From contig NC_084929.1 of NCBI RefSeq assembly GCF_958298935.1, positions 30,817,501-30,881,500 of the forward strand: DNA of 64,000 nucleotides, read 5' to 3'. The stretch's first letter is position 1; every line of letters starts with the position of its first letter. Shown one piece after another: positions 45,666-58,034 of the stretch. Position numbers and translations under genes: made by a program. A model generated the notes under the pieces. The model made no database searches, was not told where the DNA came from, and saw nothing but the letters and a program-made list of their open reading frames with translations. Origin of the DNA: Phragmites australis (lineage: Eukaryota; Streptophyta; Magnoliopsida; Poales; Poaceae).

Positions 45666-46652
45666 CTCCTTGAATGTGACATCTTTTTAATGAAACAATA
45701 GGATAATTCCCTACTGATTATGTATTAATAAAAAAGGCAACAATACAAAGAAAACATTACAAACCAAAAACAAAGATAAAAAAAAGATCTAAACAAGTTA
45801 CTCTGAAGTTACAAGCCATTAAATCATAGTATCAGCTTAGGACTGTCTTGCACGATGGATACCGCATCTGGTTATATAAAGCAACATGACTATATGCATA
45901 CCACATCTAGTTATATAAAGCAACATGACTGAATGTCTTAGTGATGAAGACATAGCATGCTACCATCCACTTCGCCTCCTCTTAGAATTCATCCACATCT
46001 TCTTCAAGAACAATCTTGTCAGCTTCATCATCCCACATATCAACAATCTTGTCAACCTCATCATCCCTGTCGTTCTAGGAGCGCATCAATCCGATATGGA
46101 TCTTTGCCTCTAGTGCCATCGCCATCCTCCTTCCGTTCACCAGGATCCATGGATCATGGGCGGCCACTCACAATGCGCAGAAATTGCCACCCGAATGAAG
46201 AAGAGAGTAGGCATGGTTACATGATCAAAGTCGCGATCACGAACTACCAAAGACGAAGATCACCTTCTAGAGGAATAGAACCCTAGAGCCCAGGAGTGAT
46301 TATTATGTTGAAATTTAAGCAGTATGTGTGATTAGTTGTTGGTGGGTCTCAAGCCCACTAAAAAATTGGACTGCGAGTATTAACCACGACTTGTTCGGCC
46401 CATGCAAGAGTTGGACCACGAGTTTTAGCCTACCTACTAAATATATTTTGATGAAAAATTAAATATATGATAAGTGAGTTCCACAAAATTTTAGCTAATC
46501 CCATCCAAGTTCTATCCATCCAACCAAATAAGAAATTAGATCACCACATCCATACTATCAAACAAGAAATCAGATCACCTCATCCAACAAAATATAGACG
46601 ACCATATCTCATCTAACTTTATCCTCCAATCAAACAAACCCTAATTGGATGA

Positions 46653-47252
46653 CAACTAAGCGTTTGAAAATAAAAAATTGCAAAACTAAGCGTCCGTTTA
46701 AAAAAAATGCAAAAAAATTCTACTATCACATGTTGGAAGGTTTTAAAAAATAAAATGTCGCTCTTGCAATGGCCGATAGGTTAAAAAATCAGAAAACTAT
46801 TGCATTTATTGCTCTCGAAATTCATAACACTATCGAAATAGTTATAAAAAATATATGTTATAGAGGATACTGTGATCTATCTCTAAAAAAAATTCATATA
46901 AAAATATGATATGTACAATGAGAAACAAAAAAGATAAATTTCATTGTCAGACTGTGTACAATGACAGACTGTGTACAATAAAATTTATCTTTTTTGTTTT
47001 TATTGTAAGTAATTATTTGAGTTGAAATTTATTAGAGAGATAGATTATAGTATTCTCTACAATATATTTTTTAAAAAATTTCATAACTATTTCGATAATG
47101 TTTTGAATTTTAAGAGCAATGAAACAGAGTGTTTTTTTTTATTTTTAACCTATCGTCCGTTGAAAAGGCGATACTCTCTTTGCTGTCGCCCCTATTTTTG
47201 CAAAAAAATTAAATGGACATCTGATTTTGTAATTTTTTATTTTCGAAATATA
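46653..47252. repeat. Foldback element, about 600 bp, long inverted arms
   Basis: The left arm starts TTTGAAAATAAAAAATTGCA; the right arm read inwards is ATTTCGAAAATAAAAAATTA. The arms (each about 280 bases) pair almost end to end through ..GATAGGTTAAAAA.., ..TCGAAATAGTTATAAAA.. and AGATAAATTT. The centre near 46950-46975 has a short direct repeat GACTGTGTACAATGACAG. A transcript would form one long hairpin. Confidence 0.75.
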
Positions 47253-47309
47253 AAAATAAAAAAGCTCACTAATCGCGATCCTTCCAACGAACCGAAAATT
47301 TGATCGTGG

Positions 47310-47720
47310 CTATTATTCGTGACCGGGCTGGCCGGCCGGCGTGGCTCTGATGGGCTTTTGGTGCCAAGTCCAGAGGTCCGTATTAAGAGTAGCCATCAGG
47401 CCTCATTCAAGCCCGTGAACTCTGACTCTCCCTCCTGCAGCCGCCTTCGCACGGAACACGCCGTGGCGGAGGCCGGCGCTGGCGCCGACGACCGTGGACA
47501 CCACCGCGCGCGGCCGTCGCTTCCTAGAGCATGCGTACCCCAGAAGCACCCTCGCCGTCGTGGCGCGCCCAGGAAGGCGGCTCGTCGGCGCCAGGATGTA
47601 CTTGTGCGCCTTTGACACTACACTGGTGCCAATTTATGTCGTGAACTAAATTGATCTTGAGGCTTTTGATCCGGAGGAAATGGTAGACACTGAAAACTGA
47701 TGCTGTCAAAATTCAGCCAC
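47310..47720. other. GC-rich stretch with unrecognised open frames
   Basis: Bases 47400-47620 are GC-rich and open on both strands; the minus frame reads KAHKYILAPTSRLPGRATTA and onwards. The sequence is unlike the AT-rich DNA to its left and may be a captured exon or the remnant of a gene. It lies 3' of the CML gene and may include its 3' UTR. No family recognised. Confidence 0.3.
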
Positions 47721-47781
47721 ACTGACCCTGTGACGCGACACATAATTCATGGAGAAGGCTCCATCCTGGTGACGAATCGGA

Positions 47782-48325
47782 TCACTTGTTCTTCATCAGC
47801 ACCTTGACGTACTCCCTGTAGTCGACGCGGCCCTCGCCGCGCGGGTCCGCCTCGCGGACCATCGCGTCGGCCTCCTCCTCCGTCAGCCGGTCGCCGTGGC
47901 TCACCATCGCCTGCCGCAGCTGCTCCGCGGGGATCGATCCGCTCCGCGCGTCGTCGAACACGTCGAAGCACTCCGCGAGGCGCTCCTCCGACTGCTTGGC
48001 GCCCATCTTGCGCGCCGCGACGGCCAGGAACGCCGCGAGGTCGATGGTTCCGGCGCCTCCGGGGACGCCCGCGTCCTCGAGGAAGCGCCGCGCCTCGGCC
48101 TCGTCGACGTTCTGGCCCAGGGAGCGCAGCGCCGTCACGAGCTCGCCGGTGGCGATGTGATCTGCGGTAGCAGGAAGCCAATAAGGATTAGTCGAGGTTG
48201 AGGCTGGGAGATTTGGCGCGCGAGGAGCGTGAACTGGGCGGTGTCTTGCCGTCCTCGTCGGCGTCGAACAGGTCGAAGATTTCCTTGCACTCGTCGAGCT
48301 GCTCTGGCGTCAGCTTCTCCGCCAT
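47782..48325 (-). CDS. Divergent calmodulin-like protein (CML) with a GC-AG intron
   Basis: Two exons, 48325-48250 and 48161-47782, give 151 residues. The intron (88 bases) begins GCAAGA, not GT, and splits the codon at the same place as the intron of the neighbouring calmodulin gene. EF1 is DADEDDHIATGE (position 6 Gly is Asp). EF2 is rearranged (EDAGVPGGAGTIDLAAF). EF3 is DDARSGSIPAEQ, with Ala at position 3 and Gln at 12. EF4 is DPRGEGRVDYRE, with Arg at position 3. Probably only the first loop keeps most Ca2+ ligands. The linker (ARKMGAKQSEERLAECFDVF) is calmodulin-like. High GC. It most likely arose by tandem duplication of the calmodulin gene and diverged. Sensor role inferred. Confidence 0.85.
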
Positions 48326-49532
48326 GCTTACCCTGGTTACTCTACCCGCACCTCAACCCCTTCTGCTTGAAATGGATCACTATAATTCTCTTCTCTGGAG
48401 GAAGTGCAGTCTTCTACAATGATTCTATTTTGACAGGTCAAAAGAAGAAAAAAAAACAATCTCTGTCCAATAATTTTCCTATCTGGCAAACCACCTTTTC
48501 TTGGTCAGAAAATAACAAAACCATGACCTGTCATCGATACAACGCACTCGAACAATTCAGTGGCGGAACCTAGTAGTCATAAAGCGACATTTCAACCACC
48601 TTGGGTATGATCCAGTATAGTCTGGGTGTAAAGATAGGCCATGCCGCCATGATCCTCACCTAACCGTCACAACTTGCGATAATCATCACGATCCAGCCAG
48701 CGGCTGACAAAGCAGTATTTAAAAGGAATCCACCAGAATTAGAGAAGCTGAAAGATGGGGCAAAGGTGCATCATGGTATGAGGATCTGAATTCGAAGCTT
48801 AGCACTTCTATTTTCACATCTTGTTCTTTTCCCCCATATGTAAGTGATACTAGCAGCAATACAAGTGGCAATGGAAACTGTCACATCTCACGTCTTGAAT
48901 CCTGAGCCAGGGCCAGCTTGGCTGAGCAGCCTGCTAAACTTACCGAACTTCCATTTGCATCATAGTCATGTGCATAGGATCTGTACATCTGTATTTGGGA
49001 AAACCACACATACATTGCAGCTGCAGCTTTGCATCTTGCTTGAAACACAAGAATTTCACGAGTCTCCCACAGGAATCAGTACGCAGCCTCAATTACTCAT
49101 CAGTCGATTTTCTCAGATTCCAGACATGGCCTGGTTAAGGAAACGCGACAAGTCTAAACCAACCTAAAACTGCATCCACTCGATATAACAAACACTTAAC
49201 GAAAAGGTAACATGCCAGCAGAAACTACCAAGGCAATGCAAATTCGGCAGGAGATGAACGACACGGTTTGCACAAAGGATCCAAAACCCAGAAAAATGTG
49301 GAACTTCAACAAATCCTAAAAGCTCCAACAGGCGCAATGCAAGATAACATCACAATCAAAAGAAACCAGTATCTGATGTCGCTTCCCATGACTACACCAC
49401 CTAACCCAACCTGATCACTACCGAACATTATCGCCTGCGTGATAACAAGTACTCAATGAACATCACAAAGTACAACCTGTATGCCTGATAATTCAGTTCG
49501 CTTCAGAGAAACTTATTTCATGGGGCCACTCC
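48326..49532. other. Spacer between CaM and CML genes
   Basis: About 1.2 kb without transposon signatures. It should hold the CML promoter (48330-48800) and the CaM 3' UTR (49300-49532). The plus frame at 48844-49167 shows no recognisable protein. Confidence 0.4.
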
Positions 49533-51774
<2,242 letters not shown>

Positions 51775-51874
51775 CTAGGCTAGGAGACGCGACGAGGAGG
51801 AGGACGGGGAGCTCGTGCTCGTCGCTCGTTCGCCTGCGCGGATGGGGAATGAGGTGGCCGGTCCGTGGGCCGGT

Positions 51875-51881
51875 TTTATAG
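51875..51881 (-). promoter_or_regulatory. TATA box of the calmodulin gene
   Basis: The minus strand reads CCTATAAAACC, 113-119 bases upstream of the CaM start codon, followed by a GC-rich leader. This spacing fits a leader of about 80-90 bases. Confidence 0.7.
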
Positions 51882-51999
51882 GCAGCGGTGAGGCGAGGGC
51901 ACGATTGCTCCAACTGCGGTTTTTGTATCCGGTTCTCCTTTGCTTTTCCTCTTTATTCTTTTCTTTCTTTCTTTCTTTTCTCCTTTCTCCGGCTTTTGG

Positions 52000-52996
52000 C
52001 AATCAACGATTCCATGTTCTATCTTGTGCTTCTGAGTTTGACATTGTTTCTAGATTGCTGGAGTAGAGGTGTATTGTTTTTTTTTTCTTCGTATAGATTT
52101 TTTATAACCATATTGATATAGGACTAACCAAAAGCTAGAAAGACAGTTCATAACAAAGTGATGGGACGAAGAATGGCATTGATAGATAGGAGTGCAAGTT
52201 AGTGAGCCTAAGTGTTCTCACCGTCAGTTTTAGTTCAATTAATAACATTATTTTTATCAAATTGATCAAAAATTCAAAAAATAGTATAATTGATTAAACT
52301 AAAAATGATCGGTGGATACTACTAAGTTAATTAATTTGCACCACTATAGGTGACGAGAGTAAGTCAGTCATTTGATAGATGAGCAGATTTATTGTAAGTT
52401 ATTGAGATAGACTATTTTGGATAACAAAGATGTATCATAAGCTATTTTTGGTGTCAGGGAAGGTAAAATGATGGTAGACTAAGGCGAGATGATGACCGAC
52501 GATTACTATGGTAAAGGGCATAGCATAGGAAGCCGGTGAGATGAGAATAAAGACCCAACATATTTGAAAGTAAGTAACTATCAATTTGAAATTGTGGCAG
52601 TATATATGTGTATGTGTTTCTAAGAGGACCGAATATATAGAAAAATGCAGTACCTTTTGCTATATCATTTTCTTCTGTTCTTTCTTTAAAGTCGATTACT
52701 TCGCAGGCTGTTATAATATCTTTTTATAATACTAGTTTAGACATATATTTATATATCTTGATATTGTGTTTTCTACATTTGAAAAAAAAATATGGAAAAC
52801 CACTTCGCCCACCCAAAAAAATCAAAGATGTTATATTTTCAATGGTTCAAGTATTTCATTTATTTTTTCATGCGGCCTAGAAAGAAATTGTTATAACATT
52901 CACTAATCAAGGTAAAACTTTTCATATGTTGTGTAGTATGAATATTAACACATACTAACCATGCAAAAAAATAAGAGAAAACTAACAAATCATAAC
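52000..52996. other. Intergenic, no gene recognised
   Basis: AT-rich sequence upstream of the calmodulin promoter. No repeat ends or protein-like frames were recognised. Confidence 0.5.
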
Positions 52997-53005
52997 GGGT
53001 ACGCC

Positions 53006-53969
53006 TAGTGGCGGACCTAGGGATGGTATGGTAGTAGGGGCAAACTTTTACCTAGAAATAAAAGGGGCACGATGCACTTGACTTTCAATACAAGTAATTC
53101 TTCAAATCACATTCAATTTCATAGTAACTATGTAAAAAAATGCCAAAAATATAGAACATGATATAAAGGCAATACATTTTACTAACATGGACCCCAATAC
53201 TTGAACCACTTATTAGATGCTCCAAAAATTTTAGAGAATACAACAGGTACCTTACAAGAACAAGAATGTATGAATTCGGATGTTAGTCATAAATAGTACC
53301 TACAATAAATAAGATAATATAAGAAATCAAACATATACAGTTATAGAATAACACATCAATACAATACTCATACATCAATACTATCATAGATGACTAGATG
53401 TCTAGAACTCTAGATTAGACAATTGGTATTGCACTACGTCGATTGTGATTTAGAGAAACTTACCATTCCGACATTGGTGGGGGAGGATGAGACATTGAGT
53501 GTAGGGGATCGGGCGGCATTAGGCAGCGTAGTGTCTGAGCTCTTCTCCACTACTGTCGGGCAATCAGTGGCTCGTTGCCACACCAACGTCACCTACTCGG
53601 GTCTCGAGCGGACAGGATCACGACCTCACATGAGTCACGCCCTCACCACCTCACGGGAGAATGGACGCATGGGCGGATGGATGCCAACATGCCATGTCAC
53701 GTTGCCACCTACTAACAGCTGTCCAACTCTGTCTCGAGAGCATGCTGCAGTCGCACGCAGACCACTCGAGAGTCGGCAAGCTAATTGGGCCTCGCCTCAG
53801 GAGCATGCTGCAGCGCGGACCGCTTGAGAAACAAAAGATTAGATGTCTAGACTGAACAACTAAAACCTATAAGGAACAGATTAGACCAGGACAATAAACA
53901 TGGTACTCTAGGTTCAGCCTAGGGACTCAGGGTGACCGCCCATGCTTACCCTAGGATGGATCCACCCCC
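53006..53969. mobile_element. Element with TAGTGGCGGACCTAGGG end and 9-bp duplication
   Basis: GGGTACGCC occurs at 52997-53005 and 53970-53978. The left end reads TAGTGGCGGACCTAGGGATG; the right end read inwards is GGGGGTGGATCCATCCTAGG. The 9-bp duplication suggests a Mutator-like element; end similarity is only partial. A frame at 53423-53827 (MVLHYVDCDLEKLTIPTLVG..) lies inside and resembles nothing recognised. A similar right end (CCCCTAGGCATAAATCCACT) appears at the very end of the window near 63970-63995. Confidence 0.6.
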
Positions 53970-53978
53970 GGGTACGCC

Positions 53979-55046
53979 TTGCCAATTTTCAAAACTGGAC
54001 TTACGCGACAAAATGTTTCCTAGCTGCTGAGCCACGCATGGTAGTAGTACATGTGCTCTAGCACTCCTTAGCTCAAACCTACCAAGTCCAAGCTTTTTCT
54101 CCGAATTGTCACCCGTTTTTTACGCACAAAATGTTCGTGGTTTTCAGTTTCTACGGCGTGATGCGGCATCTTAAGCTTTGCAAGGAGCGACAAAAGAAGT
54201 CCAGCGATGAAGTGAGCTAAGCTTAGACGTACGTGTACTCGCATCGCCATGTCCCGTCACCACACACGCATGAGCCGGACATGTCCTCGTATATATGCAT
54301 GCAGGGATAAAAGACAAGAGGTCGTTGGGTCCAATGGCGGACATAGGATGGACAGCTAGAGAATTCATTCCCCCCTCTTATCTCTTCTTTTCCCTTGTGT
54401 CTATCATTCCTCTTCATAGAGCATTGGAGTGTAGAGCTAAAATTTAGTCAGAGGTTAAATTAGATAATGCTAAATTTTGGCAGTTAAAATGACATTTGGT
54501 TTAAGACTAAACTAAAATTTGGTTAGTTAAAAATTTTGACGGACGATTTAGCCGTCTGAGATTTACTCAAAAACGCTATAGAAAAGTTTTAACCGGCTAA
54601 TTTTTCAAGACATAACTAAATTTGGAGTACGATAGTGACTAGTGTAAAAAGGGCATGAGAGAGCATGAAAGGTCTGTTGATATATAATCAACTTTTTGCA
54701 AAAAAAATAGGTATACAAATATACACCCTTGTCCTAATGTAATCCCTTCCACTGTTAGGCCCGGTTCTGATATTTTGGTGGCCCAGGGCGAAATTAAAAA
54801 TGAGACCTCATTATTAAATATAAATCATTCAGATCTAATTTTTTTAATTTACTTTTGGACCGATATACACAGTATACATATATATATGGGGCCTTTGGAT
54901 TTTGGAGCCCGGGGCGGTCGCACCGCTCGACCCCCTCCGGACCGGCCCTGGCCACTGTCAACAACTAATCTTAAAGAAACCATTCATCCGCTTGATACTA
55001 TGGTGACACTGGAGGTGCAGCAGGCGTCGTTGGCGGCTCAGCAGGG
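53979..55046. other. Intergenic with MITE-like sequences
   Basis: Bases 54420-54660 look like an old MITE (TTGGAGTGTAGAGCTAAAAT .. AACTAAATTTGGAGTACG). Bases 54758-54955 start GGCCCGGTTCTGATATTTTG and end GGACCGGCCCTGGCC, partly inverted ends of a short hAT-like element. No gene. Confidence 0.4.
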
Positions 55047-55796
55047 CTAGGGAGGCATGATCGGCGGAACTGATCGCGCTGTCAACAACATAAACAGGTT
55101 CATTAATCTCCTTGCAAGAACGAAATCTGTGGAAATAGATGTACACATGAGAAAGCTGCAACTTACTGGAGCACATGAAGAGCGTTTGCATCGGCAGCAC
55201 GGTGCCGCACGCGAGCGGGAGGATCGTCATGCGGATCGGGTCGATGGGCTTGGGCGTGAAGCTGTTCATGTCGCCATTCATGCCGTGGCAGAGGCAGATG
55301 GGAGCGTCGCTGACGATCGACTTGAGCCCGTCGCAGCGCTCGCCCGGGGGCGTCAGCACACGGTGAGGTTGGTGAGGTAGTCCATGGACGGCACCATTCC
55401 CATCAGCGGCGTCATGCACTCCGTCGGCTGGGGCGGCGGAGGCGACGAGCTGCCGCCCAGCATGCCGCCATGGCGAGGTGGAGACCCCGGCAGCGGCGGC
55501 AATGGTGGGAACAAGCCGGGGACGCCGGCGATTGGTGGGAACAAGAACGATAGGATTAAGCCTAGGAGGCCGGGCATCGGCGGAGCGCCCGGTAAGCCCG
55601 GCGATGTCGATGGATGCTGCACGTCTCCGCCTGCTGGGGCGCCATTGGACGACAATGACTCGGCCACTTCTGGTGCTCCTTGGTTTGCTGCCGTGGGCTT
55701 GAATCCTTGGACCCTCGTAGCTTCCGAGAGCGGCAGCGTCGCCGACGTCGCCACGGCGAAGGCGATGAACAGGGCGAAGAACTTGGACAACGCCAT
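55047..55796 (-). pseudogene. Proline-rich lipid-transfer-like (8-cysteine) gene with frameshift
   Basis: Exon 1 (55796-55167) starts with a signal peptide (MALSKFFALFIAFAVATSAT), then a P/G-rich linker (PGLPGAPPMPGLLGL, FPPLPPLPGSPP), then the 8-cysteine domain start PTECMTPLMGMVPSMDYL. An extra dinucleotide near 55357-55360 (GTGTGCTGA) makes the frame end at NLTVC-stop. The other frame continues VLTPPGERCDGLKSIVSDAP, ICLCHG, LACGTV, LFMCSS to a GTAAGT donor. Exon 2 (55078-55047) adds RSVPPIMPP and a stop. Cysteines 2 and 3 of the motif are Ser and Arg. The family is secreted wall or lipid-binding proteins (hybrid proline-rich/LTP-like). Without the shift the frame would close correctly, so a sequencing error cannot be ruled out. 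Confidence 0.75.
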
Positions 55797-55899
55797 CTCC
55801 TACGTTGGAATTGGAGGTCTAGGAACTAGGATGGTATCGCGCTTTGGCTGATTTGCGTGGAGGGCGACGTGGGTTGGTTCTCAATATTTATAGTGCTTA

Positions 55900-56980
55900 T
55901 GGCGCGAGATAAAGAATTCAAACTTCCTGTAATGAGATCGAGATTGGACTTCTATATATCCTTTACTGCTGCTTCTGATTAATCTGCGTTGGAAGGATTA
56001 ACGAGTCCAAGGACTTTCAGGCGCTGTCTCTAGTTTCTTTTGCCTGTACGAAAACAAATGATGAAGCGTGCATGGAGTCCTGTCGATCTCAAGAACGTAA
56101 AATGTGCACCTTTTTAATCCAGGTAAATACAAATTGTACAGATATACACAATGTTCACTAGACTCTAGACGTAGATAGGCGATCACCGGTGACTAACGTC
56201 TAGTCGTCGTCTAGATGCGACGCCAAGCCCTCGACTAAACTGGACGGCCAAGCCCTCGACTAGCGTATAGTCCTCGTCTAGACACGCTAGACAACCGTCT
56301 ACGCAAACAACTGGATATACATGGTCCAGTCCAGATGATGTAGGAGTACTTTTGTTCGAGTTACTCCTGAACCTCCAAAATTCATTTTTACAAGTAGATG
56401 CTGCTTGCAAGCTGCAAGTTTAGACATTGTTGCTTGCAAGAGGCCGGCATTTCTCAAATTGAGAGCCCGGTTCTCTATATCTCAGACGCTGTTGGCGGCG
56501 ATATGTATAATTTGAAGTTTGCTGCAATAAGATTGGACTCTTACCCGTTACTGCTGCTTCCGATTAATTGGCTTCAAAGAATTAACGACTGATAGTATTC
56601 TGATGTTCTGTCAATAGTATCTTCTACCTGTACGAAAGGGAAATTGGAACCAGCCTACAGTCCTGTTGACCTTAAGAACGAGAAATTAGCACCATTTTTT
56701 CTACATAGAATTGGATAGATATGCATGTTATAGTCCAGAACAAGTACGCTTTGTGTTAATCACAACTACACTGAATGCATGGGACTCCAGAGTCCTGAAC
56801 CGCCAAATAAATTTCTGCACGAGTAGGTTCTATTTTCAAATTTCAAGTTTAGACATTGTACCTTGCAAGAATACAATATTTCTGAAATCGAGAGCCTGAT
56901 GCTGAATCTAAAAAATGTTGGGGTCAATATGTAAATTTGAAAAGTTTGCTGTAATGATATAGGACTCATTTCTTGATTTT
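55900..56980. repeat. Degenerate direct repeats upstream of the LTP-like gene
   Basis: CTGCAAGTTTAGACATTGTT..TTGCAAGA..CATTTCTCAAATTGAGAGCC (56414-56468) recurs at about 56840-56895 as TTCAAGTTTAGACATTGTAC..TTGCAAGA..TATTTCTGAAATCGAGAGCC, a period of about 426 bases. TTACTGCTGCTTCTGATTAA (about 55963) recurs as TTACTGCTGCTTCCGATTAA (about 56547), and GTCCTGTCGATCTCAAGAAC (about 56075) as GTCCTGTTGACCTTAAGAAC (about 56658). So three diverged copies of an upstream segment can be traced. A separate cluster of CTAGTCGTCGTCTAG-like words lies at 56195-56290. Confidence 0.6.
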
Positions 56981-58034
56981 TTTTATGGCCATCGGAAGAC
57001 ACCTGAATTTTTCATTAATAAAGGGTGGCAAACCACAGATTACAAGAGCAACACAAGCACGACACATACAACAACAACGCGAACACTAACAAAGACACAA
57101 GAGGACATCCGAAAGCATCACATAAAAAGACGAACTCGTTTCTTGAATTGTCCTGGACACTTTTGTTCCGCCTTTTACAAAACAGATTGGGTTGCACATC
57201 GACATGGTGTGTATTACCCACTGATTTGTCACGTTGGTCTGGGCCGGCACGGGCTTTGGACGAGCCAGAAACCTGAAATTTTTGTTCTTGGAAAGCTATG
57301 GCCAGATCCAGCACAGTCCAATAAGGTTAGGCCTGAAGCCTGGAAGAAACCCAAAAATACTGTTTTTTTTTTAAAAATTGCTAATAAAATATCATTTTAC
57401 TGTTTTCTGAGTAAATTGCTACCATAATGGAACACTTAGATCCACGGCTCCTGACAAGCAGCTCTTAGTCTGTCTTGGTTTCAGAAGAACAGCTGGGATT
57501 TCACTTCTCTTTCTCGCTGTCGCTGTTGAGGCTTTTTTACAAATCCAGGTAGCTTGTGATCGCACAATGTTATCGTCCTTGTATTGTGAGCATCAACATC
57601 ACAACCTCGATCCTTAAATTTCCTTGTCCTGGTTATCTACGTCTCCAGCAAATCGACAATTCAACTTTATCCATACCAAACAATTGAGTTGCTAACTGGT
57701 CGCTGGTCTCAGCATTTGCTTTCTTTCAGCATCTCCACATCACAGAAAAAGACCATATATTTGCACAATTCCATGCCTGACTACTTTCACACCACACAAA
57801 TTTCCACACTACATGACGCACGCATGGAGAAAGTTTACAGCTCTCTTGTTCCATTTTCTCAAAGAACTCAGGCAACAAGAACCAGTTTATTACCTTCGAA
57901 AGGGAAAAGAAAGAACAGCTAGGGGCTCCTGCATTTCCCTTTTGTACAATACTACAATGTCAGCGACACCCCCTTATTCACTTCCATCAGTCCCTAGCCA
58001 CCGTTCCTTTCATCTTCTTCCATTCACAGCATTG
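56981..58034. other. Intergenic and 3' flank of the SnRK1 beta gene
   Basis: No gene recognised. Bases 57010-57330 contain short frames on both strands without resemblance to known proteins. The 3' UTR of the SnRK1 beta gene should lie just below 58035. Confidence 0.45.

Larger units (their letters stand above)
41450..46645. mobile_element. Nested region with matching inverted ends (candidate large TIR element)
   Basis: The left end near 41450 reads TTAGGTATGTTTGGTTAGAG, then TAGATGAGATGATCTAATTT and CTATTTGGTTAGAAAGGTAT. Read inwards from 46645 is TTAGGGTTTGTTTGATTGGA, then TTAGATGAGATATGGTCGTC and GGTGATCTAATTTCTTATTT. A third related end, inwards from about 43965, is ATAGGTGTGTTTGGTTCGAG. 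So one 5.2-kb element, or two partly nested ones, may fill this stretch. It includes LRR-like and zinc-knuckle fragments. No transposase is recognised. Confidence 0.4.

Noticed and set aside
47747..48181. 144-residue R/G-rich minus frame over the CML gene
   Set aside because: Out-of-frame reading of the GC-rich CML exon 2; the CML frame has clear EF-hand homology.
52081..52996. A gene upstream of calmodulin on the plus strand
   Set aside because: AT-rich with only very short frames and no splice-compatible coding pieces.
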